From Duganella sp. CF458 (GTDB lineage Bacteria; Pseudomonadota; Gammaproteobacteria; Burkholderiales; Burkholderiaceae_D): 54,277 bases of DNA. Position 1 is the stretch's first letter. Each line of letters starts with the position of its first letter. The translations under genes and the position numbers were made by a program. The DNA is taken from assembly GCF_900113115.1 (NCBI RefSeq), contig NZ_FOOF01000026.1, positions 1-54,277 of the forward strand, written 5' to 3'. The notes under the pieces are model-generated. The model made no database searches, was not told the origin of the DNA, and saw only the letters and a list, made by a program, of their open reading frames with translations. Shown here one piece after another: positions 42,621 through 51,821 of the stretch.

Positions 42621-42962
42621 ATGGCTAAAACGTTGACTTTGGGTGCGCTGCTGCTGGCGCTGACGTGTGGTGTTGCAGCGGCATCGCCGGCCGATACGGC
42701 AGTCGCAAATGGTGCGTTGAAAGCATCCGGCGCGGATGTCAGCATGTTGAAAAACCTGGGCGGCAAGCTGGAGAAATCCTGCGCACGCAATAAATATGGC
42801 TTGTCCGAAGCCGAGTGCGTGGACCGGATCAACCGGCGCGGCGACCTGTGCGCCAACCAGACGGCAACCCGCTTTCCGGGGCAGATCGGCAACACCGAGC
42901 GCATGCAGGTAGTCGTGCAAGCCTACGTCGGCTGCATCTTCGAGCAGCCGGCGGCGCGTTAA
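42621..42962 (+). CDS. small exported protein of unknown function
   Basis: 113 residues with a signal peptide ending near VAAASP (residue ~20). The mature part has four Cys (KSCARN, AECVDR, DLCANQ, VGCIF), enough for two disulfides. It lies 3 bases after the lipoprotein gene, so it shares its promoter and presumed BlaI-type control. The 3' end overlaps recG by four bases. No family recognised. Confidence 0.72.
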   Translation: MAKTLTLGALLLALTCGVAAASPADTAVANGALKASGADVSMLKNLGGKLEKSCARNKYGLSEAECVDRINRRGDLCANQTATRFPGQIGNTERMQVVVQAYVGCIFEQPAAR

Positions 42963-45037
42963 ACTTTCAGGAATTCTTCGCGCCCGCCCAGCCAGCGTTC
43001 GAGGTGGGCCTCCACCGTGGCAGTATTGGCGGGCGTCGCTTCGTGCAGCAGGGCGTGCGCCACGTCGCGCGCCTGGTCGACCAGCCAGCCATCCGTCTCC
43101 AGGTCGGCGAAGCGCAGCATGGCCTGGCCGGACTGGCGCGAACCCAGGAACTCGCCGGGGCCGCGGATTTCGAGGTCGCGGCGCGCAATCTCGAAACCGT
43201 CGGTGGTTTCCCGCATCGTCATCAGGCGCTGCTTGGCGACGGGACCGAGCGGGCTTTGGTACAGCAGCAGGCAGACCGAAGCTGCCGAGCCGCGTCCCAC
43301 GCGGCCGCGCAGCTGGTGCAGTTGCGACAGGCCGAATCGCTCGGCGTGCTCAATCACCATCAATGAGGAATTCGGCACGTCGACGCCGACTTCGATTACC
43401 GTCGTCGCGACCAGTACGTGGATCTCGCCCGCGGCGAAAGCATCCATCACTTGCGCTTTTTCGCCAGGCTTGAGGCGACCGTGCACCAGGCCGACGCGCA
43501 AGTCGGGTAGGGCGGCGGCCAGGGTTTCGTACGTCTCGGTGGCAGTCTGCAGTTGCAGCGCTTCCGATTCCTCGATCAGCGGACAGACCCAGTAAGCCTG
43601 GCGCCCTTCCTGCGCGGCCGCATGCACGCGGGCGATCACTTCGTCGCGGCGATTCTGGTCGACCACGGCGGTGACGATGGGCGTGCGGCCGGGCGGCAGC
43701 TCGTCGATCACCGAAACTTCCAGGTCGGCATAGTAGGTCATCGCCAGCGTGCGCGGGATCGGCGTGGCCGACATCATCAGCTGGTGCGGCACATGGTCGC
43801 CATTGCCCTTGTTGCGCAAGGTCAGGCGCTGGCCGACGCCAAAGCGGTGCTGCTCGTCCACGATCACCAGGCCGAGTTTTGCGAACTGCACCGCGTCCTG
43901 GATGATGGCGTGGGTGCCGATCACCAGTTGCGCTGCGCCGGATTCCACCAGCGCGTAGGCGGCTTCCTTCTCTTTCTTTTTCAGGCTGCCGGTCAGCCAG
44001 GCGACCTTCACGCCCAGCGGTTCCAGCCAGGCGGCGATCTTGCGGAAATGCTGGTCGGCCAGGATCTCGGTCGGCGCCATCAGCGCGGCCTGGTAGCCGC
44101 TGTCGATCGCCTGCGCGGCGGACAGCGCGGCCACGATGGTCTTGCCGCTGCCCACGTCGCCTTGCAGCAGGCGTTGCATCGGATAGGGCTGCTTGATGTC
44201 GGCGCGGATCTCTTTCAGCACGCGCTGCTGCGCCTTGGTCAGCTTGAACGGCAGCGAGGCTTCGAAAGCGGACGACAGCGTGCCGACCTTGCCCAGCACC
44301 GCGGCACCCTTGGCGCGGCGCGCGCGTTGCGCCCGTTTCAGTGACAGCTGCTGCGCCAGCAGTTCATCGAACTTGACACGGGTCCAGGCTGGGTGGGAGC
44401 GGTCGATCAGGGCGTTTTCGTCGACTTCCGCGGGCGGGTAGTGCAGGATGCGCACCGCGTTTTCAAGCGGATGCAGGCGCATGGTCTTGATGATCTCGGG
44501 CGGCAGGGTGTCGGTCCAGTCCACGCGCTTCATCGCGTCCGCGATCGCGCGGCGCAGCACCAGTTGCGACAAGCCTTCGCCTGAAGGGTAGACCGGCGTC
44601 AGGGACGTCGGCAGCGGCGCTCCTTCGTTCACGATCTTGTAAGCCGGATGCACCATCTCGGCGCCGAAGAAGCCGTGCCGCACTTCGCCGCGCGCCCGTA
44701 CGCGAGTGCCTTCGGCCATTTGCTTGACCTGGCTGCCGTAGAAATTCATGAAGCGCAGCTGGATGTCGCCCGTTTCGTCGGCGATATGCACCAGCAGCTG
44801 GCGGCGCGGCTTGTAGGCGATCTCGTTGGAGGTGACCACGCCTTCCACCTGCGACACTTCACCGCCGCGCATGCAGGCTTCACGGATGGTCAGGACTTCC
44901 GTCTCATCCTCATAGCGCATGGGGAGGTGCAGCACCAGGTCCATGTCCGTGCGCAGGCCAAGCTTGGCAAGCTTGCTCTCGGCGGTGGCGGCTGGTTTTT
45001 TGGGGGCAGCTGGCTTTTTTTGCTTCGTTTCCGGCAT
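42959..45037 (-). CDS. recG: ATP-dependent DNA helicase RecG
   Basis: 692 residues, typical of RecG. It has the wedge domain (~1-200), helicase motif I GDVGSGKT, DEQH box (VDEQHRFGV), motif III MSATPIPRT, and motifs V/VI ending in QLRGRVGRG. It remodels stalled replication forks and recombination intermediates. ATG 45037 is preferred to any earlier codon because the family similarity starts there; the N-terminus is Lys/Pro-rich. It diverges from queA across 67 bases. Confidence 0.95.
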   Translation of the reverse strand: MPETKQKKPAAPKKPAATAESKLAKLGLRTDMDLVLHLPMRYEDETEVLTIREACMRGGEVSQVEGVVTSNEIAYKPRRQLLVHIADETGDIQLRFMNFYGSQVKQMAEGTRVRARGEVRHGFFGAEMVHPAYKIVNEGAPLPTSLTPVYPSGEGLSQLVLRRAIADAMKRVDWTDTLPPEIIKTMRLHPLENAVRILHYPPAEVDENALIDRSHPAWTRVKFDELLAQQLSLKRAQRARRAKGAAVLGKVGTLSSAFEASLPFKLTKAQQRVLKEIRADIKQPYPMQRLLQGDVGSGKTIVAALSAAQAIDSGYQAALMAPTEILADQHFRKIAAWLEPLGVKVAWLTGSLKKKEKEAAYALVESGAAQLVIGTHAIIQDAVQFAKLGLVIVDEQHRFGVGQRLTLRNKGNGDHVPHQLMMSATPIPRTLAMTYYADLEVSVIDELPPGRTPIVTAVVDQNRRDEVIARVHAAAQEGRQAYWVCPLIEESEALQLQTATETYETLAAALPDLRVGLVHGRLKPGEKAQVMDAFAAGEIHVLVATTVIEVGVDVPNSSLMVIEHAERFGLSQLHQLRGRVGRGSAASVCLLLYQSPLGPVAKQRLMTMRETTDGFEIARRDLEIRGPGEFLGSRQSGQAMLRFADLETDGWLVDQARDVAHALLHEATPANTATVEAHLERWLGGREEFLKV

Positions 45038-45104
45038 TTTTGCGTGAATTTTGGGCAGGTGTCGTAAAATAGAGGGTTGCCCAACAGTTTTTAGTAGTCC
45101 GTCA

Positions 45105-46130
45105 ATGTACTCGCTATCCGACTTCGATTTTAACTTGCCGCCAGAGCGAATTGCGCAATTTCCTCTGCCGGACCGTAGCGCCTCGCGCCTCCTGCACGTG
45201 GACGGCAAGATTCTGCACGACCGTCAGTTCACCGATATCCTCGACCAGCTCCAGGCCGGCGACCTGCTGGTGATGAACAATACCCGCGTGCTGAAGGCCC
45301 GTTTCTTCGGCGTGAAGGACAGCGGCGGCAAGGTGGAAGCGCTGGTCGAGCGCGTGCTCGATACCCGCACCGTGCTGGCCCAGGTGCGCGCCTCCAAGTC
45401 GCCCGGCCCCGGCGTGAAGATCCGCCTGGCCGATGCGTTCGACGTGACGGTCGGCGAGCGCGCAGGCGAGTTCTATACCCTGCATTTCGAGGCCGACGTG
45501 TTCGACCTGATCGAGCAGTATGGCCGCTTGCCGCTGCCGCCTTACATCGAACACGCCCCGGGTGAAGTGGACGAAACCCGCTACCAGACCGTGTTCAACA
45601 AGGTGCCGGGTGCTGTCGCCGCGCCGACTGCCGGCCTGCACTTCGACGAAGCGCTGCTGCAAAAGCTGAAGGACAAGGGCGTGCAATTCGCCTACGTCAC
45701 CCTGCACGTGGGTGCCGGCACCTTCCAGCCGGTGCGCACCGAAAACCTGGCCGAGCACAAGATGCACACCGAGTGGTACACCATGCCGCAGGAAACCGTG
45801 GACGCCGTGCGCGCAGCGCGCGCCGCCGGCCGCGACGTGGTGGCGGTGGGCACGACCTCGCTGCGCGCGCTGGAATCGGCCTCGCAAAGCGGCGGCCTGG
45901 AAGCCGGCAGCGGCGACACCAACCTGTTCATCACCCCGGGTTACCAGTTCAAGACGGTGACGCGCCTGATCACCAACTTCCACCTGCCGAAATCGACCCT
46001 GCTGATGCTGGTCAGCGCTTTCGCGGGCTTTACCGAGATCCGCCACGCCTACCAGCACGCGATCGCGAACGAATACCGCTTCTTCAGCTATGGCGACGCC
46101 ATGCTGCTGACGACGCACAACAGAGCATAA
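45105..46130 (+). CDS. queA: S-adenosylmethionine:tRNA ribosyltransferase-isomerase
   Basis: 341 residues. The QueA hallmarks are FNLPPERIAQFPLPDR at the start, NNTRVLKARFFG, and PTAGLHFDEALL. It transfers the ribosyl group of SAM to preQ1-tRNA to make epoxyqueuosine. ATG 45105 gives the family start; the frame is open further upstream. tgt follows after nine bases, the usual queuosine operon order. Confidence 0.96.
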   Translation: MYSLSDFDFNLPPERIAQFPLPDRSASRLLHVDGKILHDRQFTDILDQLQAGDLLVMNNTRVLKARFFGVKDSGGKVEALVERVLDTRTVLAQVRASKSPGPGVKIRLADAFDVTVGERAGEFYTLHFEADVFDLIEQYGRLPLPPYIEHAPGEVDETRYQTVFNKVPGAVAAPTAGLHFDEALLQKLKDKGVQFAYVTLHVGAGTFQPVRTENLAEHKMHTEWYTMPQETVDAVRAARAAGRDVVAVGTTSLRALESASQSGGLEAGSGDTNLFITPGYQFKTVTRLITNFHLPKSTLLMLVSAFAGFTEIRHAYQHAIANEYRFFSYGDAMLLTTHNRA

Positions 46131-46139
46131 GGAATCCCG

Positions 46140-47279
46140 ATGCTGGAATTTAAACTCATCAAAAAAGACACCACCGGCAAGACCCACGCCCGCCGCGGCA
46201 CGGTCAAGCTCAATCACGGCGAGGTGCAGACCCCGATCTTCATGCCGGTCGGTACCTACGGTTCCGTCAAGGCCATGTCGCCGCTGGAACTGAAGGAGAT
46301 CGGCGCCCAGATCATCCTTGGCAACACCTTCCACCTGTGGCTGCGCCCCGGTAACGACGTGATGTCCAAGTTCGGCGGCCTGCACGGCTTCATGGGCTGG
46401 GACAAGCCGATCCTGACCGACTCCGGCGGCTTCCAGGTGTTCTCCCTGGGCGAAATGCGCAAGATCACCGAGGAAGGCGTGACCTTCAACTCGCCGATCA
46501 ACGGCGACAAGCTGTTCCTGTCGCCGGAAATCTCGATGCAGATCCAGCGCGTGCTCAATTCCGACATCGTGATGCAGTTCGACGAATGCACCCCGTACGA
46601 AATCGACGGCCGTCCAGCCACGCTGGAAGAAGCCGCGAAGTCGATGCGCATGTCGCTGCGCTGGGCCCAGCGCTCGATGAACGAATTCAGGGCCGGCGAG
46701 AACCCTAACGCGCTGTTCGGCATCGTCCAGGGCGGCATGTATGAAAACCTGCGCGACGAATCGCTGGCAGGACTCGAGGAAATCGATTTCCCCGGCCTGG
46801 CGATCGGCGGCCTGTCGGTCGGCGAGCCGAAGGAAGACATGATGCGCATCCTGCAGCACGTCGGCCCGCGCCTGCCGGAGAACAAGCCGCACTACCTGAT
46901 GGGCGTCGGCACCCCGGAAGACCTGGTCAACGGCGTGGCCAATGGCGTCGACATGTTCGACTGCGTGATGCCGACCCGGAATGCGCGCAACGGCTGGATC
47001 TTCACCCGCTTCGGCGACGTCAAGATCAAGAACGCGCGTTATAAGGATGATAAGGAGCCGCTGGATGCGACCTGCTCCTGCTACACCTGCCGCAACTTCA
47101 GCCGCGCCTACCTGCACCACCTGCACCGTGCGCAGGAGATCCTGGGAGCGCGCCTGAACACCATCCACAACCTGCATTACTACCTCGACATCATGCAGCA
47201 GATGCGCGATGCCCTGGATGCGGACCGTTTCCCGGACTGGGTGCAGCAATTCCACGCAGATCGCGCGCGTGGTATTTAA
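46140..47279 (+). CDS. tgt: queuine/preQ1 tRNA-guanine transglycosylase
   Basis: 379 residues. Catalytic Asp region DSGGFQVFSLG, FDECTPYE, the nucleophile Asp in NGVDMFDCVMPTRNARNG, and the zinc site CSCYTCRNFSRAYLHHL. It exchanges guanine-34 of Asp, Asn, His and Tyr tRNAs for preQ1, before QueA acts. It is co-transcribed with queA. Confidence 0.97.
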   Translation: MLEFKLIKKDTTGKTHARRGTVKLNHGEVQTPIFMPVGTYGSVKAMSPLELKEIGAQIILGNTFHLWLRPGNDVMSKFGGLHGFMGWDKPILTDSGGFQVFSLGEMRKITEEGVTFNSPINGDKLFLSPEISMQIQRVLNSDIVMQFDECTPYEIDGRPATLEEAAKSMRMSLRWAQRSMNEFRAGENPNALFGIVQGGMYENLRDESLAGLEEIDFPGLAIGGLSVGEPKEDMMRILQHVGPRLPENKPHYLMGVGTPEDLVNGVANGVDMFDCVMPTRNARNGWIFTRFGDVKIKNARYKDDKEPLDATCSCYTCRNFSRAYLHHLHRAQEILGARLNTIHNLHYYLDIMQQMRDALDADRFPDWVQQFHADRARGI

Positions 47280-47384
47280 AAAACGGCAAGCCGCCTATAT
47301 ATAGGTGGGCAGCGTGGGCGGTGCTAGAATACACCGCTTGATTTTTACCCAATAAGTTTTACCTAACTAGAATCTGGAGTCCCC

Positions 47385-47711
47385 GTGTTCATTTCCAACG
47401 CATACGCCCAAACCGCAGCCGACGCCGGCGCCATGGGCAGCCTGACCACCTTTGCGCCACTGATCCTGATGTTTGTGGTGATGTACTTCCTGATGATTCG
47501 TCCGCAGCAAAAGCGCGCGAAAGAGCAGAAAGCCATGATGGAAGCCCTCGCCAAAGGCGACGAAGTGGTGACCATCGGCGGCATCATGGGCAAAGTGACC
47601 AAGGTTAACGACCAGAACGTGGCCATCGAAGTGTCCCAGGGCACCGAAGTCTGGGTGCAAAAGCACGCCATCTCCTCCCAGCTGCCGAAAGGCACCCTGA
47701 AGAGCCTGTGA
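47385..47711 (+). CDS. yajC: preprotein translocase accessory subunit YajC
   Basis: 108 residues with one N-terminal membrane helix (APLILMFVVMYFLMIRPQQKR) and the conserved KGDEVVTIGGIMGKV domain. It associates with SecDF-SecYEG. The start is GTG 47385, with ctggag upstream; no better ATG exists. A possible weak terminator lies between it and secD. Confidence 0.95.
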   Translation: MFISNAYAQTAADAGAMGSLTTFAPLILMFVVMYFLMIRPQQKRAKEQKAMMEALAKGDEVVTIGGIMGKVTKVNDQNVAIEVSQGTEVWVQKHAISSQLPKGTLKSL

Positions 47712-47720
47712 TAACCGGCG

Positions 47721-47755
47721 CGGGCGGCCTCGCAAGAGTAGCCGCCCGTTTTGTT
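47721..47755 (+). terminator. weak terminator-like hairpin between yajC and secD
   Basis: cgggcggc (47721-47728) pairs with gccgcccg (47741-47748), followed by ttttgtt. The T run is interrupted, so partial read-through into secD is expected. Confidence 0.55.
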
Positions 47756-47776
47756 ATTGCCTGAACGCTGAAGACT

Positions 47777-49636
47777 ATGAATCGTTATCCAATCTGGAAA
47801 TACATCCTTATCGTCGTGGTGGTGCTGCTGGGCGCCCTGTACACGGCGCCTAACTACTTCGGCCAGACACCTGCCCTGCAGATCACCAGCGCCAAGTCCA
47901 CCGTCAAGGTGAGCAATGCCCTGGCGACCCAGGTGGACACCCTCCTGAAGCAATCCAACGTCAAGAATGACGGCGTCGCGCTGGACGGCGCCGGCATGCA
48001 CACCTACGTGCGCGCCCGCTTTGCCGATACCGACGCCCAGTTCAAGGGCCGCCTGGCACTTGAAAAAGGCCTGAATCCGGACCCGAACGACCCAACCTAT
48101 ATCGTCACCGTCAACCTGGTGTCGAATACTCCCGACTGGATGCGCGCCGTGGGCGCGCTGCCAATGTACCTGGGCCTGGACCTGCGCGGCGGCGTGCACT
48201 TCCTGATGCAGGTCGACACCCAGGCAGCCGTGACCAAACGTATCCAGGGCACCCAGGCCGCCATCAAGAACCAGCTGCGCGAGAAGAATGTGCGCCATGC
48301 CGGCATTGACCGCGTGGGCGATTCCATCATCGTCAGGTTCCGTGAAGATGCGCTGCGCCAGCAGGCCAAGGGCATCATCCAGGACCAGCAGCCGGACATG
48401 AACGTGGTCGACGCCACCGAAGGCGACGAACTGCGCCTGGTTGCGACCCTGAAGCCGGCAGCACTGAAAGCCACCCTGGACAACGGTGTGCAGCAGAATA
48501 TCGCCACCCTGGGCAAGCGCGTGAATGAACTGGGCGTGTCCGAACCGGTGATCCAGCAGCAAGGCCCTGACCGCATCGTGGTGCAGCTGCCGGGCGTGCA
48601 GGATGCCGCGCACGCCAAGGACATCATCGGCCGTACCGCCACCCTGGAAGTGCGCATGGTCGACGAAACCGTCACCCCGGGCACTGAACTGAACGCAGCG
48701 ATTCCGTACAACTCGGAGCTGTTCACCGTCGGCAAAGGCGTGCCCGTCGTGCTGACCAAGGACGTGGTGCTGACCGGCGACTACATCTCCAGTGCTACCG
48801 CCACCTTCGACCAGAACCAGCAGGCTGCCGTCAGCATCGACCTGAACGGCGACGGCGGCCGCAAGATGCGCGACGCAACCCGCGACCGCGTCGGCAAGAA
48901 GATGGCCATCGTGCTGTTCGAGAAGAAGAAGGCTGAAGTGCTGTCCGTGGCGACCATCCAGAGCGAACTGGGTAGCCGCTTCCAGATCACCGGCATGGGC
49001 AATGCGGAAAACTCCGCCGAACTGGCGCTGCTGCTGCGCGCCGGCGCGCTGTACGCCCCGATGGAAGTGATCGAGCAGCGTACCGTCGGCCCTGCACTGG
49101 GCGCCGAAAACATCGCCAAGGGTTTCCACTCCACGATGTACGGCTTTGCCGCCATCGCGGTCTTCATGATCGTCTACTACATGATGTTCGGCGCCTTCAG
49201 CGTGTTCGCACTGGCAGTCAACCTGCTGCTGCTGATCGCTGTGCTGTCCCGCCTGCAAGCCACGCTGACCCTGCCGGGTATCGCGGCTATCGCGCTGGCG
49301 CTGGGCATGGCAATCGACGCCAACGTGCTGATCAACGAACGTATCCGCGAAGAGCTGCGCAACGGCGCCAATCCTCAGTCGGCGATTTCCGCCGGCTTCG
49401 AGCACGCCTGGCACACCATCCTGGACTCCAACGTGACCACCCTGATCGTCGGTATCGCGCTGCTGGTGTTCGGTTCCGGTGCGGTGCGCGGCTTCGCCGT
49501 GGTGCACAGCCTGGGCATCCTGACCTCGATGTTCTCCGCAGTCTTCGTTTCGCGCGGCGTGGTGAACCTGTGGTACGGCCGTAAGAAGAAACTGCAGTCG
49601 CTGTCGATCGGCACCGTCTGGAAACCTGCGAACTAA
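47777..49636 (+). CDS. secD: protein translocase subunit SecD
   Basis: 619 residues: one N-terminal helix, a long periplasmic P1 region (~30-440) with LGLDLRGGVHFLMQVD, then five helices with GMAIDANVLINERIREELR. With SecF it uses the proton gradient to pull exported proteins through SecYEG. secF follows after nine bases. Length and domains are normal. Confidence 0.97.
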   Translation: MNRYPIWKYILIVVVVLLGALYTAPNYFGQTPALQITSAKSTVKVSNALATQVDTLLKQSNVKNDGVALDGAGMHTYVRARFADTDAQFKGRLALEKGLNPDPNDPTYIVTVNLVSNTPDWMRAVGALPMYLGLDLRGGVHFLMQVDTQAAVTKRIQGTQAAIKNQLREKNVRHAGIDRVGDSIIVRFREDALRQQAKGIIQDQQPDMNVVDATEGDELRLVATLKPAALKATLDNGVQQNIATLGKRVNELGVSEPVIQQQGPDRIVVQLPGVQDAAHAKDIIGRTATLEVRMVDETVTPGTELNAAIPYNSELFTVGKGVPVVLTKDVVLTGDYISSATATFDQNQQAAVSIDLNGDGGRKMRDATRDRVGKKMAIVLFEKKKAEVLSVATIQSELGSRFQITGMGNAENSAELALLLRAGALYAPMEVIEQRTVGPALGAENIAKGFHSTMYGFAAIAVFMIVYYMMFGAFSVFALAVNLLLLIAVLSRLQATLTLPGIAAIALALGMAIDANVLINERIREELRNGANPQSAISAGFEHAWHTILDSNVTTLIVGIALLVFGSGAVRGFAVVHSLGILTSMFSAVFVSRGVVNLWYGRKKKLQSLSIGTVWKPAN

Positions 49637-49645
49637 GGAATAGAG

Positions 49646-50665
49646 ATGGAATTTTTCCGCATCCGTAAAGACATCCCGTTCATGCGCCACGCGTTGGTCT
49701 TCAACGTGGTTTCGGCGCTGACCTTCGTGGCGGCAGTGTTCTTCCTGATCACCAAGCCGCTGCATTTTTCGGTGGAGTTCACCGGCGGCACCGTGATGGA
49801 GGTGAAGTACGCGCAGGCTGCCAACCTGGAAAAGGTGCGCGACACCTTGACCAGCCTGGGCTACCACCCTGAGGTGTCGAGTATCGACACCGCGCGCGAC
49901 GCCATGATCCGCCTGCCTAACGTGGCCGGCACCACCGCCGCCGATACCGCTGCCAAAGTGTTCGCCGAGCTGTGCAAGGCCGAGCAGGGCAGCGTCAAGT
50001 CGGTCGACAAGGTGACCGACAAGGGCGCGCACGAAATGAAGAGCGCCTGTATCCACGCCGACGGTTCCGAAGGCGTGTCGCTGCAGAAGGTCGAATTCGT
50101 CGGCCCTCAGGTCGGTGACGAGCTGGCGCAGAACGGCCTGAACGCCCTGGTGATGGTGGTGGTTGGCGTGATGATCTACCTGGCCATCCGCTTCGAATGG
50201 AAATTCGCAGTGGCCGCCATCGTCGCGAACTTGCACGACGTGGTGATCATCTTGGGCTTCTTCGCCTTCTTCCAGTGGGAATTCTCGCTGACCGTGCTGG
50301 CCGCCGTGCTGGCGGTGCTGGGTTACTCGGTCAACGAATCGGTGGTTATCTTCGACCGGATCCGCGAGAACTTCCGCAAGCAGCGCAAGATGACCGTGCA
50401 CGAAGTGATCGACAACGCGATCACCTCCACCATCTCGCGTACCATCATCACCCACGGCTGCACCCAGATGATGGTGCTGTCGATGCTGTTCCTGGGCGGC
50501 CCGACCCTGCACTACTTCGCGATCGCGCTGACCATCGGTATCTGCTTCGGCATCTACTCTTCCGTGTTCGTTGCCGCCGCCGTGGCCATGTGGCTGGGCG
50601 TGAAGCGCGAAGACCTGATCAAGCCGATCAAGGAAAAAGACGAGACCGACGGCGCCGTGGTTTGA
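49646..50665 (+). CDS. secF: protein translocase subunit SecF
   Basis: 339 residues. It shows the SecF periplasmic motif (VEFTGGTVMEVKY), six membrane helices and GYSVNESVVIFDRIREN. ATG 49646 has aggaat upstream. It ends the yajC-secD-secF unit, and a strong terminator follows. Confidence 0.97.
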   Translation: MEFFRIRKDIPFMRHALVFNVVSALTFVAAVFFLITKPLHFSVEFTGGTVMEVKYAQAANLEKVRDTLTSLGYHPEVSSIDTARDAMIRLPNVAGTTAADTAAKVFAELCKAEQGSVKSVDKVTDKGAHEMKSACIHADGSEGVSLQKVEFVGPQVGDELAQNGLNALVMVVVGVMIYLAIRFEWKFAVAAIVANLHDVVIILGFFAFFQWEFSLTVLAAVLAVLGYSVNESVVIFDRIRENFRKQRKMTVHEVIDNAITSTISRTIITHGCTQMMVLSMLFLGGPTLHYFAIALTIGICFGIYSSVFVAAAVAMWLGVKREDLIKPIKEKDETDGAVV

Positions 50666-50677
50666 AGCGCCAAGTCG

Positions 50678-50712
50678 AAAAGAAAGCAGCCTTCGGGCTG
50701 CTTTCTTTTTTT
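50678..50712 (+). terminator. intrinsic terminator after secF
   Basis: gaaagcagcc (50682-50691) and ggctgctttc (50696-50705) form a 10-bp stem with a ttcg loop, flanked by A and T runs, so it can serve both strands; the convergent LacI-type gene also ends nearby. Confidence 0.92.
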
Positions 50713-50725
50713 GCGCTGGCGCTTG

Positions 50726-51769
50726 TTATGCGCTCTCGCGCGCCATCAGGGTGAATCCAAGGTCGATGCGGCGCGCGGGCACTTCATTGCCGCGAATACT
50801 TGCCAGCAGCAGGTTGGCGGCTTCGAAGCCGGTCTGGTAGCGCGGCGTGCCGACCGTGGTGACGGAGGGCTTCATCCATGCCGATGCGGGCAGGTCGTTG
50901 AAGCCGCAGATCGCCAGCTGTTCCGGCACCTTGATGCCGCGCCGCTGGCACTGGAAGATGGCGCCGTGCGCCAGGTCGTCGTTGCAGCAGAAGATGGCAT
51001 CCAGCCCTGGCATATCGGCCAGCATGCGGCCCAGCAGCTCGGCGCCGAGCGCAATGGTGGACGGGTCGGGGCACATCAGCTCCAGCATCGGGTCGGCCAG
51101 GCCGGCTTCCTCCATCGCCTTGCGGTAGCCGTCGCCGCGCCTCAAGGTGCGTTCATCGAGCTGCGCAGCCATGTAGCCGATGCGCTTGCGGCCCTTGTCG
51201 ATCAGGTAGCGGGTGATGGTGTAGCCGGCATCTTCCTGCGAGAAGCCGACCGACATCGCGCCCGGTTCCGAAGACAGGTCCATCATCGACACCACCGGCA
51301 CGCGCGAGGTGGCCAGCATCTGCTGCACGCGCGGGCTGTGGGTCAGGCCGCATAGCAGGATGCCGTCGGGGTTTGACTGCATATAGGTGGCCAGCAGCTT
51401 CTCTTCTTCCGCATCCGAGTAGCGCGTGTTGCCGATCAGGATCTGGTAGTTGCACGGATCGAGCGCATCCTGCACGCCGGCCAGCACTGCGGTGAACACC
51501 GCGTTGGCCAGCGATGGCACCAATACCACGATGACCCGCGATTGCGCGGAGGCCAGCGCGCGTGCAGCGCGGTTCGGCACGTAGCCCAGGTCCTGCACCG
51601 CCTTCTCGACGCGTGCGCGCAGCACGGATGACACCAGCTCCGGTTGGTTGATGGCGCGCGACGCCGTCATGGGCGCAACGCCGGCGAGGGCGGCTACATC
51701 GGACAGCGTGACTTTGCCGAGTGCGCGGCTTTTGGTAGCGGGGCTCTTGCCAGGGGAGTTCTTGGTCAT
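50726..51769 (-). CDS. LacI family repressor, GntR (gluconate)-like
   Basis: 347 residues. The N-terminal helix-turn-helix and hinge (TLSDVAALAGVAPMTASRAI, then GYVPNRAARAL) are followed by a periplasmic-binding-like effector domain. Segments such as GFSQEDAGYTITRYLIDKG, LDERTLRRGDGYRKAMEEAGL and CNDDLAHGAIFQCQRRG resemble E. coli GntR, so gluconate or a related sugar acid is a likely effector. No gluconate genes are nearby; the target operon is elsewhere. It is divergent from the WYL regulator (52 bases). Confidence 0.9.
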   Translation of the reverse strand: MTKNSPGKSPATKSRALGKVTLSDVAALAGVAPMTASRAINQPELVSSVLRARVEKAVQDLGYVPNRAARALASAQSRVIVVLVPSLANAVFTAVLAGVQDALDPCNYQILIGNTRYSDAEEEKLLATYMQSNPDGILLCGLTHSPRVQQMLATSRVPVVSMMDLSSEPGAMSVGFSQEDAGYTITRYLIDKGRKRIGYMAAQLDERTLRRGDGYRKAMEEAGLADPMLELMCPDPSTIALGAELLGRMLADMPGLDAIFCCNDDLAHGAIFQCQRRGIKVPEQLAICGFNDLPASAWMKPSVTTVGTPRYQTGFEAANLLLASIRGNEVPARRIDLGFTLMARESA

Positions 51770-51821
51770 TCCCGGATTATAACTATGTTAAGCTGCACGC
51801 CTCGTAAAATGGGGAGCAGCA

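Noticed and set aside
47294..47305. cctatatatagg palindrome between tgt and yajC as an operator
   Set aside because: It is a short alternating TA sequence with no second copy nearby and no linked regulator; not enough support.
47363..50512. A minus-strand open frame of about 1,050 codons opposite yajC-secD-secF
   Set aside because: Same shadow effect; the plus strand carries three certain genes in the standard order and the antisense product has no recognisable domain.
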